Positions 45,015 to 54,704 are shown, counted from the first letter of the stretch. The stretch is 64,000 nucleotides of DNA from Labilibaculum filiforme (GCF_002843315.1 NZ_MVDD01000008.1:1-64000), one strand, 5' to 3'. Numbers and translations are program-made. The notes: generated by a model from the letters alone, not told the origin.

Positions 45015-45782
45015 TCAGAGGGTTAATGTCTTAATTGATATTGATTTTTTATTAGAAAGATACAATTTATTGTTTCGAATGATAATTTGACTTCCTTTTA
45101 AATCATAAATCAATTGGTCTTTTTGCGCAAGTGCTTGAAAAGAATACATACCAGCTTCTGTTGTGTATAAAAGTCTGTTTTTCGAGAATTGAAAGTTTTT
45201 GATTCCTGATAGTAGGTTTTTTTTCTTGAATTGTCCGTTTCTGTCTAAAATTAGAATTCCCATTTCCGGATAAAGTAGGTATAAATCGTTGTTGTATTCG
45301 AGTATTTCAATAGGCTCATTATTCGGAAAGAAAGAGTTTAGCAGAATACTTTTGTTTACGATTTCTCCATGGTCAGAAATATGAACTGCCTGGTTATTGG
45401 TTGAGTTATAGATCCAAAAACCTCCATTGGCAGCAGTACAAACTAATTCAGTTTCGTTATCCGAAAATTCAAATAGATCAACCGCACCTCCAATTTCTGC
45501 AAGATTTCGATCTAAGAATAATAGTTGATTAAAATCTTTGTAAAAAACCAATATTCGAAGTGGATTCGATACATCAATGTGGCAGATAGAACCTAGCATA
45601 GAATTGGAGAAAACCGCCAATTTTTCTCCATTTGAATTGAAAGTTGTTAGTTCCGATTTATTCACAACGTACAAATTCCCAAATTGATCTGCCGAAATAA
45701 AATCATGCAACTGATTAATTTCGATGTTATTTTGAGCTGGTAACAAAAGTGAGATCCAAATTAGGAATTGTAGCATAACCAA
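45015..45782 (-). CDS. Secreted beta-propeller-like protein downstream of GH3
   Basis: 255 residues with a short signal peptide (ending LLPA-Q; the start could be Met1 or Met3). The body has repeated four-strand units with DxxG(N/Q)-type turns (ADQFGNLYVVNKSELTTF, LDRNLAEIGG, ILILDRNGQFKKK), suggesting a six- or seven-bladed propeller of the NHL/WD class without clear catalytic residues. It lies directly after the GH3 stop (no gap) and is almost certainly co-transcribed and functionally linked to it. Role unknown. Confidence 0.65.
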   Translation of the reverse strand: MVMLQFLIWISLLLPAQNNIEINQLHDFISADQFGNLYVVNKSELTTFNSNGEKLAVFSNSMLGSICHIDVSNPLRILVFYKDFNQLLFLDRNLAEIGGAVDLFEFSDNETELVCTAANGGFWIYNSTNNQAVHISDHGEIVNKSILLNSFFPNNEPIEILEYNNDLYLLYPEMGILILDRNGQFKKKNLLSGIKNFQFSKNRLLYTTEAGMYSFQALAQKDQLIYDLKGSQIIIRNNKLYLSNKKSISIKTLTL

Positions 45783-47294
45783 TTAGTTGTTTTTTTGTAA
45801 TAATTCCTCAATTAAATCACGATTGTTTGAAAGTCGTGGTACTTTATTCTGACCACCTAATTTTCCTTTTTCCTTCAGCCACAGGTAAAACAAGCCAGGT
45901 TTAGCAATGGTAATGTGTGGTTTTTCAAGGGTGATATTTTTATACCTTTTAGCCTCATAATCAGAGTTTACACTCATTAAAGCATTGTCGAGTATAAAGT
46001 TAAATTCGTCAATGTTATTCGGAGCTTTTTCAAATTCAATAAGCCATTGATGCGTTCCTTTTTGACCGGATGCCATAAACACAGGAGCGGCGGTATATTC
46101 TTTTATAATAGAATTTGTTTTGGCGCAGGCCATTTGAATTGCTTTTTCGGCATTATCAATAATTAATTCTTCGCCAAAAGCATTGATGAACAATTTTGTT
46201 CTGCCCGAAATTTTAAATTTATAGGGATCTTTTGAGGTGAACCTTACCGTATCCCCAATTTGATACCGCCATAAACCACCATTAGTAGTAATAACGATTG
46301 CATAGTTGGTGTGCAGGTTAACCTCTTCTAAGCTAATAGCTTTGAAATGTTCGTCGCCTAAGGAATCAACGGGAATAAATTCATAATAAATTCCATAGTC
46401 GAGCATTAAAAGCATGGCATCATCAAAAGGATTATCCTGAATTCCAAAAAATCCTTCGGAGGCGTTATAAGTCTCCAAATAATTCATGTTTTTTGAGGGT
46501 AATAATTTTTTAAACTGCTCAACGTAAGGCGTAAAACTAACACCACCATGAACAAAAAGCTCTAAATTTGGCCAAATTTCAAGAATGTTGTTCTTTCCCG
46601 ACGCTTTTAAAATGTGTTTTAGGAGCACCAAAAACCAGGAAGGGACACCAGATAAGCTGGTTACATTCTCGTTCAAGGTTGCTTCCGTCATTCGGTTCAG
46701 TTTCTCTTCCCACTCATCCATTAAAACAATAGAGGTATCTGGCGTTCTTATAAAATCGGCCCAAAAAGGAAGGTTCTGAATTAAAATAGCCGATAAATCG
46801 CCATAATAGGATTCATTTTTTATGTTGTTAATTTGATGACTTCCCCCTAGAGTTAAGCCTTTTCCTTTTAAAATACCAGTTTCGGGATAAAGAGAAGTGT
46901 AAATTGCCAGTATATCTTTACCACCTCTAAAGTGACAATTTTCGAGTGCTTCCTTACTAACCGGAATAAATTTACTCTTTGAATTGGTAGTGCCCGATGA
47001 TTTTGCAAACCATTTTATTTCCGAAGGCCAAAAAATATTTTGCTCTCCGTTGCGAAGTCTGTTAATATAAGGCTCAATATCTTCATAAGTTTGAACCGGC
47101 AATCTTTCCTTAAAATCCGAAAGTGTGCGAATACTCTTAAAATCATACTTGTTGCCCCATTCCGTATGCGAAGCCTGTTCGATTAATTGCGTTAGGGTTT
47201 CTTTCTGAGTTTCAATCGGATGATTTTTAAAAAAATCGATCTGAGAGAGTCTTTTCGTATTCAGCCAACTAACAAGAGAGTTTATTAAAGCCAT
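45783..47294 (-). CDS. GH3 family acyl-acid-amido synthetase-like protein
   Basis: 503 residues, adenylate-forming enzyme family GH3. Recognisable words are FAKSSGTTNSKSKFIPVS near 87-104 (phosphate loop), VHGGVSFTPY near 248, LETYNASEGFFGIQD near 275-289 (acid/base and AMP site), and WRYQIGDTVRF near 349-359. Plant GH3 proteins conjugate amino acids to jasmonate or auxin; bacterial members are common in Bacteroidota and their substrate is unknown. It is followed without gap by a propeller protein. Confidence 0.9.
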   Translation of the reverse strand: MALINSLVSWLNTKRLSQIDFFKNHPIETQKETLTQLIEQASHTEWGNKYDFKSIRTLSDFKERLPVQTYEDIEPYINRLRNGEQNIFWPSEIKWFAKSSGTTNSKSKFIPVSKEALENCHFRGGKDILAIYTSLYPETGILKGKGLTLGGSHQINNIKNESYYGDLSAILIQNLPFWADFIRTPDTSIVLMDEWEEKLNRMTEATLNENVTSLSGVPSWFLVLLKHILKASGKNNILEIWPNLELFVHGGVSFTPYVEQFKKLLPSKNMNYLETYNASEGFFGIQDNPFDDAMLLMLDYGIYYEFIPVDSLGDEHFKAISLEEVNLHTNYAIVITTNGGLWRYQIGDTVRFTSKDPYKFKISGRTKLFINAFGEELIIDNAEKAIQMACAKTNSIIKEYTAAPVFMASGQKGTHQWLIEFEKAPNNIDEFNFILDNALMSVNSDYEAKRYKNITLEKPHITIAKPGLFYLWLKEKGKLGGQNKVPRLSNNRDLIEELLQKNN

Positions 47295-47389
47295 ATTTGA
47301 GTTGTTTTACTGATTTAAATATAAAGAAATTTTACAATTGATATTGTCTCTTATCTAAATATTATGCTCAAGTTATCTTGGTTTTTAGT

Positions 47390-47397
47390 TATATTTG
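47390..47397 (+). promoter_or_regulatory. -7 element TATATTTG before cvpA-like gene
   Basis: Exact TAnnTTTG on the plus strand. It supports the start codon at 47430, because an ATG at 47364 in the same frame would lie upstream of the transcript. Confidence 0.5.
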
Positions 47398-47429
47398 AAG
47401 ATCATTGTCAAAATAGAAATGCATTACAC

Positions 47430-47972
47430 ATGAGTATTATCGATATATTAATAGGTATTCCATTGCTTTGGGCAATGGTAAAAGGATTTAAAAATGGTTT
47501 TGTTTTTGAAATTGCTACGCTAATAGCCTTAATTTTTGGGATTTATGGAGCTATTCATTTTTCCGATTTCACAGCTCAGTTTATTAGAGATCGGTTTAGT
47601 TACGACTCCGAATATATGGGATACATTTCGTTTGGAATAACTTTTATTGTCATCGTAATTATTGTGCATATTATTGGTAAGCTTCTTAATTCCTTTATTG
47701 AGGCAATCGCTTTGGGGATGTTTAATCGAATATTGGGAATGCTTTTTGGTCTATTAAAAGGAATACTTATTATTGGTATCGTAGTATATTTTGTTGATTA
47801 TTTGGATAGGAAATTTGAATTCATTTCTGACGAAAAGAAGGAAGACAGCTATTTATATAACCCCATGACAATTGTTTCGGAAACAATGTTTGAGTGGTTT
47901 CATTCAGATTTTAGTGAAACTAAAGATAGGCTAAAGGAAAAAGTGAAAAAAGAACTTCCTGTTGAAGTATAG
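47430..47972 (+). CDS. CvpA family membrane protein
   Basis: 180 residues from the ATG at 47430, chosen because the CvpA domain starts there (MSIIDILIGIPLLWAMVKGFKNGF) and because a -7 element sits at 47390-47397. There are four hydrophobic segments and a charged C-terminal tail. CvpA was named for colicin V production in E. coli; its molecular role in most bacteria is unsettled. It is immediately followed (next base) by the DUF3667 gene. Confidence 0.9.
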   Translation: MSIIDILIGIPLLWAMVKGFKNGFVFEIATLIALIFGIYGAIHFSDFTAQFIRDRFSYDSEYMGYISFGITFIVIVIIVHIIGKLLNSFIEAIALGMFNRILGMLFGLLKGILIIGIVVYFVDYLDRKFEFISDEKKEDSYLYNPMTIVSETMFEWFHSDFSETKDRLKEKVKKELPVEV

Positions 47973-48995
47973 ATGAAAGAGATTATTCAAAAAATCATCC
48001 AGAAACTTCCTAAAAAGAAAGGGGATCATTTCGAAGGATTATGTGCTAATTGTGAGCATCCGGTTAGTGGTAGTTATTGTTCAAATTGTGGACAATCGGT
48101 TAAGAGTTTTCAACGACCATTTTTTACCGTTGTTTCTGAATCATTAGGAGATGCTTTATCGCTTGATAATCGTTTTTTACACACACTTTGGCCCCTTATT
48201 GTTCGTCCGGGGTTTATTACTAAAGAGTTTATGAAAGGACGCAGAGCGAGGTACACACCTCCTTTTCGTTTGTATCTGTTTTTAACTTTTTTTGCTTTTC
48301 TACTACTTTCTCATAATCATAAGCCTGAAACCGCATCGGAAAAAAATATAACTATCGAGAATGAGGATGGAAAGTCGGTGGAGATTTTATCTTATTTGGA
48401 AGAGGCAATATCGCAAGATAGTGTTGAGTTGGATAGTTTGGAAGGGCATACAAGCTTAAGCGGAAATTTTTTTAATGTTGATTTTGATACGGAACCAATA
48501 AACGAATTAGATTCTGTTTCTACTTCAACAAAAAAGGCTGGCAATGATGATCTGTTGCACCCAAACAAGGCAATTAAGAATTTAATTGAAATGTGGCGTT
48601 TAAATCCAGAAATGATAATTAATCTGGCATTTAAGAAACTATCGCAATTACTACTTGTTGTTTTACCGGTTTTTGCATTGTTTTTATCTCTGTTTTACAT
48701 TCGAAGGAAACGATATTTGTTAGAGCATTTATTGATTTCGCTTAATTTCCATTCTTTTATATTTGTAATGGTAATTTTAAGTGAATTAATTATTCTTACC
48801 AAAATAGAAGCTTTACAATCACTTGCTTTCTATTTATACATGCTAATACCAATTCAATTATTTTTAACGCTTAAGTTTTATTATCAGCAATCCTGGTGGA
48901 AGACAATCGTTAAGTTTATTTTGCTGTCATGGATATATAATCTATTGCTGATTTTGGGAGTTTCAATTGCTCTTGCATCATTTGTAATGGAATAG
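47973..48995 (+). CDS. DUF3667 membrane protein with N-terminal zinc ribbon
   Basis: 340 residues. C24, C27, C36 and C39 (CANC and CSNCG) form a zinc ribbon, followed by DUF3667 features: FFTVVSESLGDALSLDNRF, TLWPLIVRPGFITKEFMKG, and PFRLYLFLTFFAF. Several TM helices occupy the C-terminal half (VLPVFALFLSLF, FIFVMVILSELII, LLLILGVSIALA). The family is of unknown function. It is co-transcribed with the CvpA-like gene (zero-base gap). Confidence 0.9.
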   Translation: MKEIIQKIIQKLPKKKGDHFEGLCANCEHPVSGSYCSNCGQSVKSFQRPFFTVVSESLGDALSLDNRFLHTLWPLIVRPGFITKEFMKGRRARYTPPFRLYLFLTFFAFLLLSHNHKPETASEKNITIENEDGKSVEILSYLEEAISQDSVELDSLEGHTSLSGNFFNVDFDTEPINELDSVSTSTKKAGNDDLLHPNKAIKNLIEMWRLNPEMIINLAFKKLSQLLLVVLPVFALFLSLFYIRRKRYLLEHLLISLNFHSFIFVMVILSELIILTKIEALQSLAFYLYMLIPIQLFLTLKFYYQQSWWKTIVKFILLSWIYNLLLILGVSIALASFVME

Positions 48996-49030
48996 CTATA
49001 ATATTGAGCTTAATGAAATGGTAAATTTCT

Positions 49031-49038
49031 TATCTTTG
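49031..49038 (+). promoter_or_regulatory. -7 element TATCTTTG of tyrS
   Basis: Exact TAnnTTTG match 57 bp before the tyrS start; no T-box or other leader is obvious. Confidence 0.5.
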
Positions 49039-49095
49039 CCAATTAAATAGAAAAATGATTATTAGATTCCTATCAGGAAATTAAATACAGAACAC

Positions 49096-50388
49096 ATGAA
49101 TTTTATTGAGGAACTCCAGTGGCGAGGCATGATTCACGATATGATGCCGGGAATAGAAGAACAACTTGAAAAAGAACTAACATCAGCTTATGTAGGTATC
49201 GATCCTACAGCAGATTCTCTGCACATTGGGCACCTTGTTGGTGTAATGATGTTAAAGCATTTTCAGGTAGCAGGACACAAGCCAATTGTGTTGGTAGGTG
49301 GTGCAACGGGTATGATCGGAGATCCTTCGGGAAAGTCGCAGGAAAGAAATTTATTGGACGAAAAAACACTTCGCCACAACCAGGATTGCCTGCGCGCACA
49401 GCTTTCAAAGTTTATGGATTTTGATTCGGATGCTGTAAATGCAGCCGAAATGGTAAATAATTACGATTGGATGAAGGACTTTACCTTTCTTGATTTTATT
49501 CGCGATATTGGTAAACATCTTACCGTAAATTATATGATGAGTAAGGATTCGGTAAAGAAAAGATTAAGTGCTGATTCTAAAACAGGACTATCTTTTACCG
49601 AATTTACCTACCAATTAGTGCAAGGAACAGACTTTTTAGAGTTGTACCGAACTAAGAATTGCAAACTGCAAATGGGTGGTTCCGATCAGTGGGGAAATAT
49701 TACTACTGGAACAGAACTGATCAGAAGAAAAGAAAGTGGAACAGCTTGGGCGATTACTTGTCCATTGATTACGAAAGCTGATGGCGGAAAATTCGGAAAA
49801 ACAGAATCGGGAAATATTTGGTTAGATCCGAAGCGTACATCACCTTATAAATTCTATCAGTTTTGGTTGAATACTTCGGATGAAGATGCTGCGAAATATT
49901 TGAAAATTTTCACCTTACTTCCAAAAGAAGAAATTTTTGCCTTGATAGAAGAACATCAGGAAGCTCCTCACATGAGAAAATTGCAACAGCGATTGGCTAA
50001 GGAGGTAACGATAATGATTCATTCCGAAGAAGATTATGATACCGCGGTTGAAGCATCTCAAATTTTATTTGGAAAAGCAACAGCTGATGTTTTGAGAAAA
50101 TTGGATGAAGAGACTTTCCTATCTGTTTTTGAAGGAGTACCTCAATATACTGTTAGCAGGTCTGAATTTGATAACGGAATTGATATTTTAGAGCTTTTAG
50201 CTGTAAAAACCGATGTATTTCCATCAAAAGGTGAGTTAAGAAGACTATTTCAGGGAAATGCGATTAGTATTAATAAAGAAAAGATACAGAATTCGGAGCT
50301 GTTAGTGACGAAAGAGCATTTAATTGCAGATAAATATTTTTTGGTTCAAAAGGGGAAAAAGAATTATTTTCTGGTAGTAGCTTGTTAG
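49096..50388 (+). CDS. tyrS: Tyrosyl-tRNA synthetase
   Basis: 430 residues, class I. HIGH motif at 43-46 (LHIGH), KMSKS-equivalent KFGKT at 232-236, tyrosine site [10 protein letters not shown] near 195-204, and a C-terminal S4-like domain (about 365-425). Length and motifs match the bacterial TyrRS type 1. It charges tRNA-Tyr. Confidence 0.97.
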   Translation: MNFIEELQWRGMIHDMMPGIEEQLEKELTSAYVGIDPTADSLHIGHLVGVMMLKHFQVAGHKPIVLVGGATGMIGDPSGKSQERNLLDEKTLRHNQDCLRAQLSKFMDFDSDAVNAAEMVNNYDWMKDFTFLDFIRDIGKHLTVNYMMSKDSVKKRLSADSKTGLSFTEFTYQLVQGTDFLELYRTKNCKLQMGGSDQWGNITTGTELIRRKESGTAWAITCPLITKADGGKFGKTESGNIWLDPKRTSPYKFYQFWLNTSDEDAAKYLKIFTLLPKEEIFALIEEHQEAPHMRKLQQRLAKEVTIMIHSEEDYDTAVEASQILFGKATADVLRKLDEETFLSVFEGVPQYTVSRSEFDNGIDILELLAVKTDVFPSKGELRRLFQGNAISINKEKIQNSELLVTKEHLIADKYFLVQKGKKNYFLVVAC

Positions 50389-50455
50389 TTTGCTGCGTAT
50401 CAACTATTTTTAACGTATAAAACCAAATCACAAACAAAAACCAAAATCAGATTGT

Positions 50456-50911
50456 ATGAAAATCATAAAGTATGCATTAATAGTTCTTTTCTCAGTAGGT
50501 GTAATGAGTTGTGGCAGTAGTAGTGGCGGTGGAGATGATGCGGATGAGCAAAAACCAACTATTACATTAAATAAACCGGCTGATATCACTACAGGAAATA
50601 ATATCTTAGTTAGTTTTTCTGCTAAAGATAATGTTGAATTAAAGTCTTATAGAGTTGAAATTGCTATATCTGGAACTAAATCAACGAAATCTGTAGGTGA
50701 ATTTCTTTTCGATAGTTTAAGTAATACTCAAGATGCAGATGGTAACGTATTGCCTTCTATTTCTGGAACTTCTGCTGATATTAGTTTTTCAGTTGCGACT
50801 ACTCTACCAAACAATAAGGTTGCTGTTCAAGGGACCTATAAAGTGAAGGTTACAGTTGTTGATGCTTCTGATAATACAGAGGTTAAGGATGTAGAATTCT
50901 TAATAAATTAG
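50456..50911 (+). CDS. DUF4625 lipoprotein
   Basis: 151 residues. Lipobox VMSC with Cys19, a Gly/Ser-rich linker, then one immunoglobulin-like domain matching DUF4625 (PTITLNKPADITTGNNILVSFSAKDNVELKS, ending in TVVDASDNTEV). Short single-domain lipoproteins of this type are common in Bacteroidota; no function is known. It stands alone with a terminator at 50933-50960. Confidence 0.85.
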   Translation: MKIIKYALIVLFSVGVMSCGSSSGGGDDADEQKPTITLNKPADITTGNNILVSFSAKDNVELKSYRVEIAISGTKSTKSVGEFLFDSLSNTQDADGNVLPSISGTSADISFSVATTLPNNKVAVQGTYKVKVTVVDASDNTEVKDVEFLIN

Positions 50912-50932
50912 TATTTCAATAATATGATATAA

Positions 50933-50960
50933 AAAAGGATCGGCACTTGCCGATCCTTTT
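50933..50960. terminator. Terminator between DUF4625 and SpoIIE genes
   Basis: AAAAGGATCGGC (50933-50944) pairs perfectly with GCCGATCCTTTT (50949-50960). The right arm touches the stop codon of the SpoIIE gene. Confidence 0.9.
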
Positions 50961-52189
50961 TACATTTGTGTAGTTTTGAATTCGATACCAAATAACGAAA
51001 TATCGTCTATTACGGCTTTGTTCTTTTTCCCAATTTCAATATGATGAATTAGATCTTTAAAAGTATCGGAGATGCTTTTTTGTGTTGCGAACATATTTGT
51101 TAAGAACTGAGCCCCAATCTCCATTTGATCGTCTCTTTCCAATTCTATTAATCCATCGGTATAACAAAGTAATTTTGAATGCTCATCGATGGTAATTTCG
51201 CCAACGGTAATAGCTGGAATTTCGTCGAGCATTCCTAAGCCGATACATCCTTTTTTTAGTACTGTAATTTCTCCACTTTCAAAATTGTAAAGTAAGGGAG
51301 GATGATGACTTGCATTTACGTATTTTAGTTTTCGGGTGGTATAGTTGTATATTCCAATGAAAAAGGTGAGAAATTTTTCACTACTTGAATTGTCATTCAC
51401 TTTTTGATTCAGTTGAACCATGAGCTTGTCCAATGGAGTTTCTGGTCGGAAAAGTGCACGTAAAGTGGCTTGGAAATTAGACATGATTAGGGCTGCAGGA
51501 ATTCCTTTGCCCGAAACATCGCCAATACAGAAACCTAACTCCTGATCGTTAAAATTGATAAAATCGTAGTAATCTCCTCCTATTTCGAAATGTGGTTGAT
51601 AATAACCACAGGTAGAAATATATTGATTTTGTGGAAGAGAACTTTGATTAGGGATTAGAAGGTTTTGGATTTTTGAAGCTAACTCCATTTCCTTTTTAAA
51701 AGCCTCCTGTATTAATAATTGTTTGTACAGGCGCTTGTTTTCCATTGCAACAATAATAATGTTGGAAATTGTCTGTATAAAGCTTAAATGCCGAATGGCA
51801 GGACTCATTCCTTCCATTTCTTCATCAATATCGCCAATTAGAATGTAGGCAAGTACCGAGTTTTTATGAAAGACCGGAATTATAAAATCAAAAGACCAGA
51901 ACACTTCGGGTAAATCTCGAGAAATATAGGTGATTTCAGAAATACTACATAAGTGTTTTTCAATTTTAATTTTATCGATGCATTCTTTAGAAATGCCTGA
52001 TACCAATAATTTTTCCCAGCGAGAACTGAATTTATAGACTGCAATTTTACCAATCTTCAGTTCATCAAATAATATTTGCTTATACTGTAGCAATAGCTCA
52101 TCAACCGATAAGTTTTCATTAATCGCTTGAGTAATTTTAAGGATTAAATTAAGCTTAAATTTACTATTATCAGATTGTTGCTTGATCAC
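50960..52189 (-). CDS. GAF-like and SpoIIE/PP2C serine phosphatase
   Basis: 409 residues. The N-terminal ~170 residues resemble a GAF domain (ISEITYISRDLPEVFWSFDF). About 195-405 is a SpoIIE/RsbU-type PP2C phosphatase: STCGYYQPHFEIGGDYYDF, GFCIGDVSGKGIPAALIMS, ASHHPPLLYNFE, LLCYTDGLIEL, and KAVIDDISLFGI, with the metal-binding Asp residues present. RsbU-like enzymes dephosphorylate anti-anti-sigma proteins. No partner anti-sigma or STAS gene is adjacent, so its output is unknown. Confidence 0.9.
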   Translation of the reverse strand: MIKQQSDNSKFKLNLILKITQAINENLSVDELLLQYKQILFDELKIGKIAVYKFSSRWEKLLVSGISKECIDKIKIEKHLCSISEITYISRDLPEVFWSFDFIIPVFHKNSVLAYILIGDIDEEMEGMSPAIRHLSFIQTISNIIIVAMENKRLYKQLLIQEAFKKEMELASKIQNLLIPNQSSLPQNQYISTCGYYQPHFEIGGDYYDFINFNDQELGFCIGDVSGKGIPAALIMSNFQATLRALFRPETPLDKLMVQLNQKVNDNSSSEKFLTFFIGIYNYTTRKLKYVNASHHPPLLYNFESGEITVLKKGCIGLGMLDEIPAITVGEITIDEHSKLLCYTDGLIELERDDQMEIGAQFLTNMFATQKSISDTFKDLIHHIEIGKKNKAVIDDISLFGIEFKTTQM

Positions 52190-52211
52190 GATAGGTGCTT
52201 TATGTTTGATG

Positions 52212-52242
52212 CAAATTTAGGAATTATCGAATCATCAGCCAA
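52212..52242 (-). promoter_or_regulatory. Promoter of the SpoIIE phosphatase gene
   Basis: TTGG (52242-52239), 19 bp, TAAATTTG (52219-52212) on the minus strand: -7 element exact, -33 box with one mismatch, the same arrangement as in the rplM promoter. Confidence 0.55.
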
Positions 52243-52259
52243 TTGGAAATATGAAAAAA

Positions 52260-52287
52260 AAAAAGGATTCCATAAAGAATCCTTTTT
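52260..52287 (-). terminator. Terminator of efp
   Basis: AAAAAGGATTC (52260-52270) pairs with GAATCCTTTTT (52277-52287) around CATAAA; A-run to the left gives a T-run on the minus strand. Confidence 0.85.
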
Positions 52288-52308
52288 TGATGATGAGTTT
52301 ATGAAAAA

Positions 52309-52878
52309 CTATGCTTTTACACGTTCCGAGTAGGAGTGATCGCGGGTATCAATTTTAATAAGATCTCCTGTGTTTATAAATAATGGTACCATAATGGTTG
52401 CACCACTTTCCACAGTTGCAGCTTTTAATGATGAGGTAGATGAACTATCGCCTCGTAAACCTGGCTCGGTGTAAGTAATTTCCATTACCACGTGAGCAGG
52501 AAGGTCAACATACAAAGGAGTTTCGGTATCGGCATGAAAAACAGCTTCAACCATTTCACCTTCTTTTAAAAGATCAGGAGAATTGAACAACTCTTCTGGT
52601 AAAGCAATTTGTTCGTAGGTTTCGGTATGCATTAAGTTATACCCCATATCATCCTTATAAAGAAATTGATGTGGACGTCTCTCAATACGAGCAATGTCTA
52701 TTTTTACACCAGAGTTAAAAGTATTATCAATTACTTTACCTGTTTTTACATTTTTTAATTTTGTTCTAACAAAGGCTGGACCTTTACCTGGTTTTACATG
52801 CTGGAATTGTATAATCGTATATAAATCGTCTTTATAATGAATACACAGTCCATTTTTAAAATCTGTAGTAGATGCCAT
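52309..52878 (-). CDS. efp: Elongation factor P
   Basis: 189 residues, three KOW/OB-type domains. The tip of domain I is QHVKPGKGPAF with K32 at the position that is modified in many bacteria (lysyl-type). It relieves ribosome stalling at proline runs. A second hairpin with T-run lies inside its own leader (52913-52936), and a TAnnTTTG element at 52945-52952. Confidence 0.97.
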   Translation of the reverse strand: MASTTDFKNGLCIHYKDDLYTIIQFQHVKPGKGPAFVRTKLKNVKTGKVIDNTFNSGVKIDIARIERRPHQFLYKDDMGYNLMHTETYEQIALPEELFNSPDLLKEGEMVEAVFHADTETPLYVDLPAHVVMEITYTEPGLRGDSSSTSSLKAATVESGATIMVPLFINTGDLIKIDTRDHSYSERVKA

Positions 52879-52912
52879 GATATAATATTAATTTTTAATA
52901 ATCATTTCTTAG

Positions 52913-52936
52913 AAAAAGAAAGAATCCTTTCTTTTT
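52913..52936 (-). terminator. Hairpin with T-run in the efp leader (possible attenuator)
   Basis: AAAAAGAAAG (52913-52922) pairs with CTTTCTTTTT (52927-52936) around AATC. It lies between the -7 element (52945-52952) and the start codon (52878). On the minus strand the stem ends in CTTTTT. Confidence 0.5.
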
Positions 52937-52944
52937 AAGTTTTG

Positions 52945-52952
52945 CAAAAATA
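52945..52952 (-). promoter_or_regulatory. -7 element TATTTTTG of efp
   Basis: Exact TAnnTTTG on the minus strand; transcript expected to start near 52938, about 60 nt before the efp start codon. No clean TTTG box upstream. Confidence 0.5.
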
Positions 52953-53023
52953 GGGTAAACAATTAATATTCTGAAATATTATTAGGCTTTGTTTGAAATA
53001 GATACTACGTAAATGGAAGAATT

Positions 53024-53797
53024 CTAGTCGTTATCGAGGAGAGAATCATAGGAGAAATCTGAAAAATTTATCAAATCGCAACGTAAGGAACCGATAAAAA
53101 GATCGAATTGTACGCGAACGGGAATTCGATTTGCATCGGCAGAAACCCAGATAGTCATATCATCTTCATCTTTAAATGCTCGTCCGGTAGCTACAATTGG
53201 TATGAATTTATAACATTTTATATCTCCAATTTTGCTATTAATTGTTTCGTACCCCATAAAACGAAATTGGAGTAGAAATAATTCATCCGAGAAATGGGTT
53301 TGAATTTTAACAACTTCGCCAACTTTTAATTTTGAATTGAAATAATTAACCCTTGCAAAGTAAAATGCGGATAGAATATCATGAATTCCTACTGGTACTT
53401 TATGAATTCCAGACCGTGTTGAGTTAACTTCATTTTTTTTTCGATCAAATACTATTTCTGTATACCTTTTATAGCTTCCTTCCTGAATATCTCGAATTGC
53501 TTTTACCGGAAGTAAGGTTTCAGGATCAATATAACTTTCGTAAGTATCTTTAACTTTATAAAGATTATTAAATAAGCCAACTGTTTTTCCGGTTAAGGTT
53601 GCGTGGTACAAATCTTTCCCACTCACTTTTTCAGTTCTTATTTTTAAGCTTGCTTTTCCGCCACGAATAATTCCGTAATGTATAATGTATCTTAGATGTT
53701 CTCCTTTTTCGGTGTCCTTAATAGGAAAATCGGCCAATACAATGGAGTGGCTGAGAATAATTAGAAGAATACTAAGAGATATTTTATACATATGCAT
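53024..53797 (-). CDS. DUF3108 secreted protein
   Basis: 257 residues with a signal peptide (residues 1-22; MHMYK could start at either Met). It fits DUF3108: GEHLRYIIHYGIIRGGKASLKI, then YESYIDPETLLPVKAIR, FYFARVNYFNSKLKVGEV, and WVSADANRIPVRVQF. Exported, beta-rich, of unknown function. It follows tsaB by 12 bp on the same strand, so they are probably co-transcribed. Confidence 0.85.
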   Translation of the reverse strand: MHMYKISLSILLIILSHSIVLADFPIKDTEKGEHLRYIIHYGIIRGGKASLKIRTEKVSGKDLYHATLTGKTVGLFNNLYKVKDTYESYIDPETLLPVKAIRDIQEGSYKRYTEIVFDRKKNEVNSTRSGIHKVPVGIHDILSAFYFARVNYFNSKLKVGEVVKIQTHFSDELFLLQFRFMGYETINSKIGDIKCYKFIPIVATGRAFKDEDDMTIWVSADANRIPVRVQFDLFIGSLRCDLINFSDFSYDSLLDND

Positions 53798-53809
53798 TAT
53801 TGTTGGTTC

Positions 53810-54523
53810 TTAATTAAAGATATTCTTTTTAGGAGTGGTAGCAACAAAATCTTTTAAATAAAAAGGCTCAAAATAAGCTACATCTTCAAATTCTTTATTT
53901 TGAAATTTTGTTTCAGCCATTTCAATCATTCCTATTGCTGATGGAGTTACCTCAGCAAGAAAGATGCCATTTTTACTTTTGATTACATCTTTACACTTGG
54001 AGGATCCATCGCCAAAGAATACTATCTCCCTTTTCGAGAGCTCTTCAGAAAAAGATTTTTCATCAATAATATCGGCAGAAATAGCTCTGGTTATCTCGTT
54101 TTTATTGTTGTATAAGGCAGTGTAAACTTCCATTCTTCGAGCATCAATCATAGGGCAATAGTATGCCTCTTCAGGTTTTGATAATTGAGCAAGAATTTTT
54201 TTGTCGCCAAGCAATGGTTGGGTCATTGCCTGTAAGGTATTAATTGCTAAAAGGGGCAAATTGGCTCCGTAGCAAATTCCTTTTGCTGTTGATACACCAA
54301 TGCGCAAGCCGGTATAAGATCCGGGTCCCATGCTAATTGCAACTCCATCTAAATCGTTTGGAGTAAAATTATTTTCTTTTAAAATGTCTTGAATAAAAAC
54401 AGTCAGGTGGGTGGCGTGTTTCATGCCATCTTTCGTTTCCTTTAGTGCAAGTAATTCACCATCTTTTCCTAATGCCACAGAACAAACTGCTGTTGATGTT
54501 TCTATATGTAATAGTAATGCCAT
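53810..54523 (-). CDS. tsaB: TsaB, subunit of the t6A37 tRNA-modification complex
   Basis: 237 residues from the ATG at 54523, chosen because the family starts MALLLHIETST, whereas the open frame extends to 54589 without similarity. ASKHA-fold motifs: LHIETSTAVCSVAL, the GPGSYTGLRIGVSTAKG signature near 70-86, and a dimerisation part after 100. TsaB acts with TsaD and TsaE in N6-threonylcarbamoyladenosine formation. The DUF3108 gene follows. Confidence 0.95.
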   Translation of the reverse strand: MALLLHIETSTAVCSVALGKDGELLALKETKDGMKHATHLTVFIQDILKENNFTPNDLDGVAISMGPGSYTGLRIGVSTAKGICYGANLPLLAINTLQAMTQPLLGDKKILAQLSKPEEAYYCPMIDARRMEVYTALYNNKNEITRAISADIIDEKSFSEELSKREIVFFGDGSSKCKDVIKSKNGIFLAEVTPSAIGMIEMAETKFQNKEFEDVAYFEPFYLKDFVATTPKKNIFN

Positions 54524-54704
54524 TTGATAAAATTTAAAATCAATGCAAAATAAAGGATAAAATACTAATTGTGAAGGATAACTACTCAAATATATAATCG
54601 TTCCCCAAGTTAAATTAATTTATTAGGGAATAATTGCCGAAATTTGTGCTTCTTCATTAGTAGGACAATTACTTAGTAGGAAACACTTACGTGATGTAAA
54701 AAAA

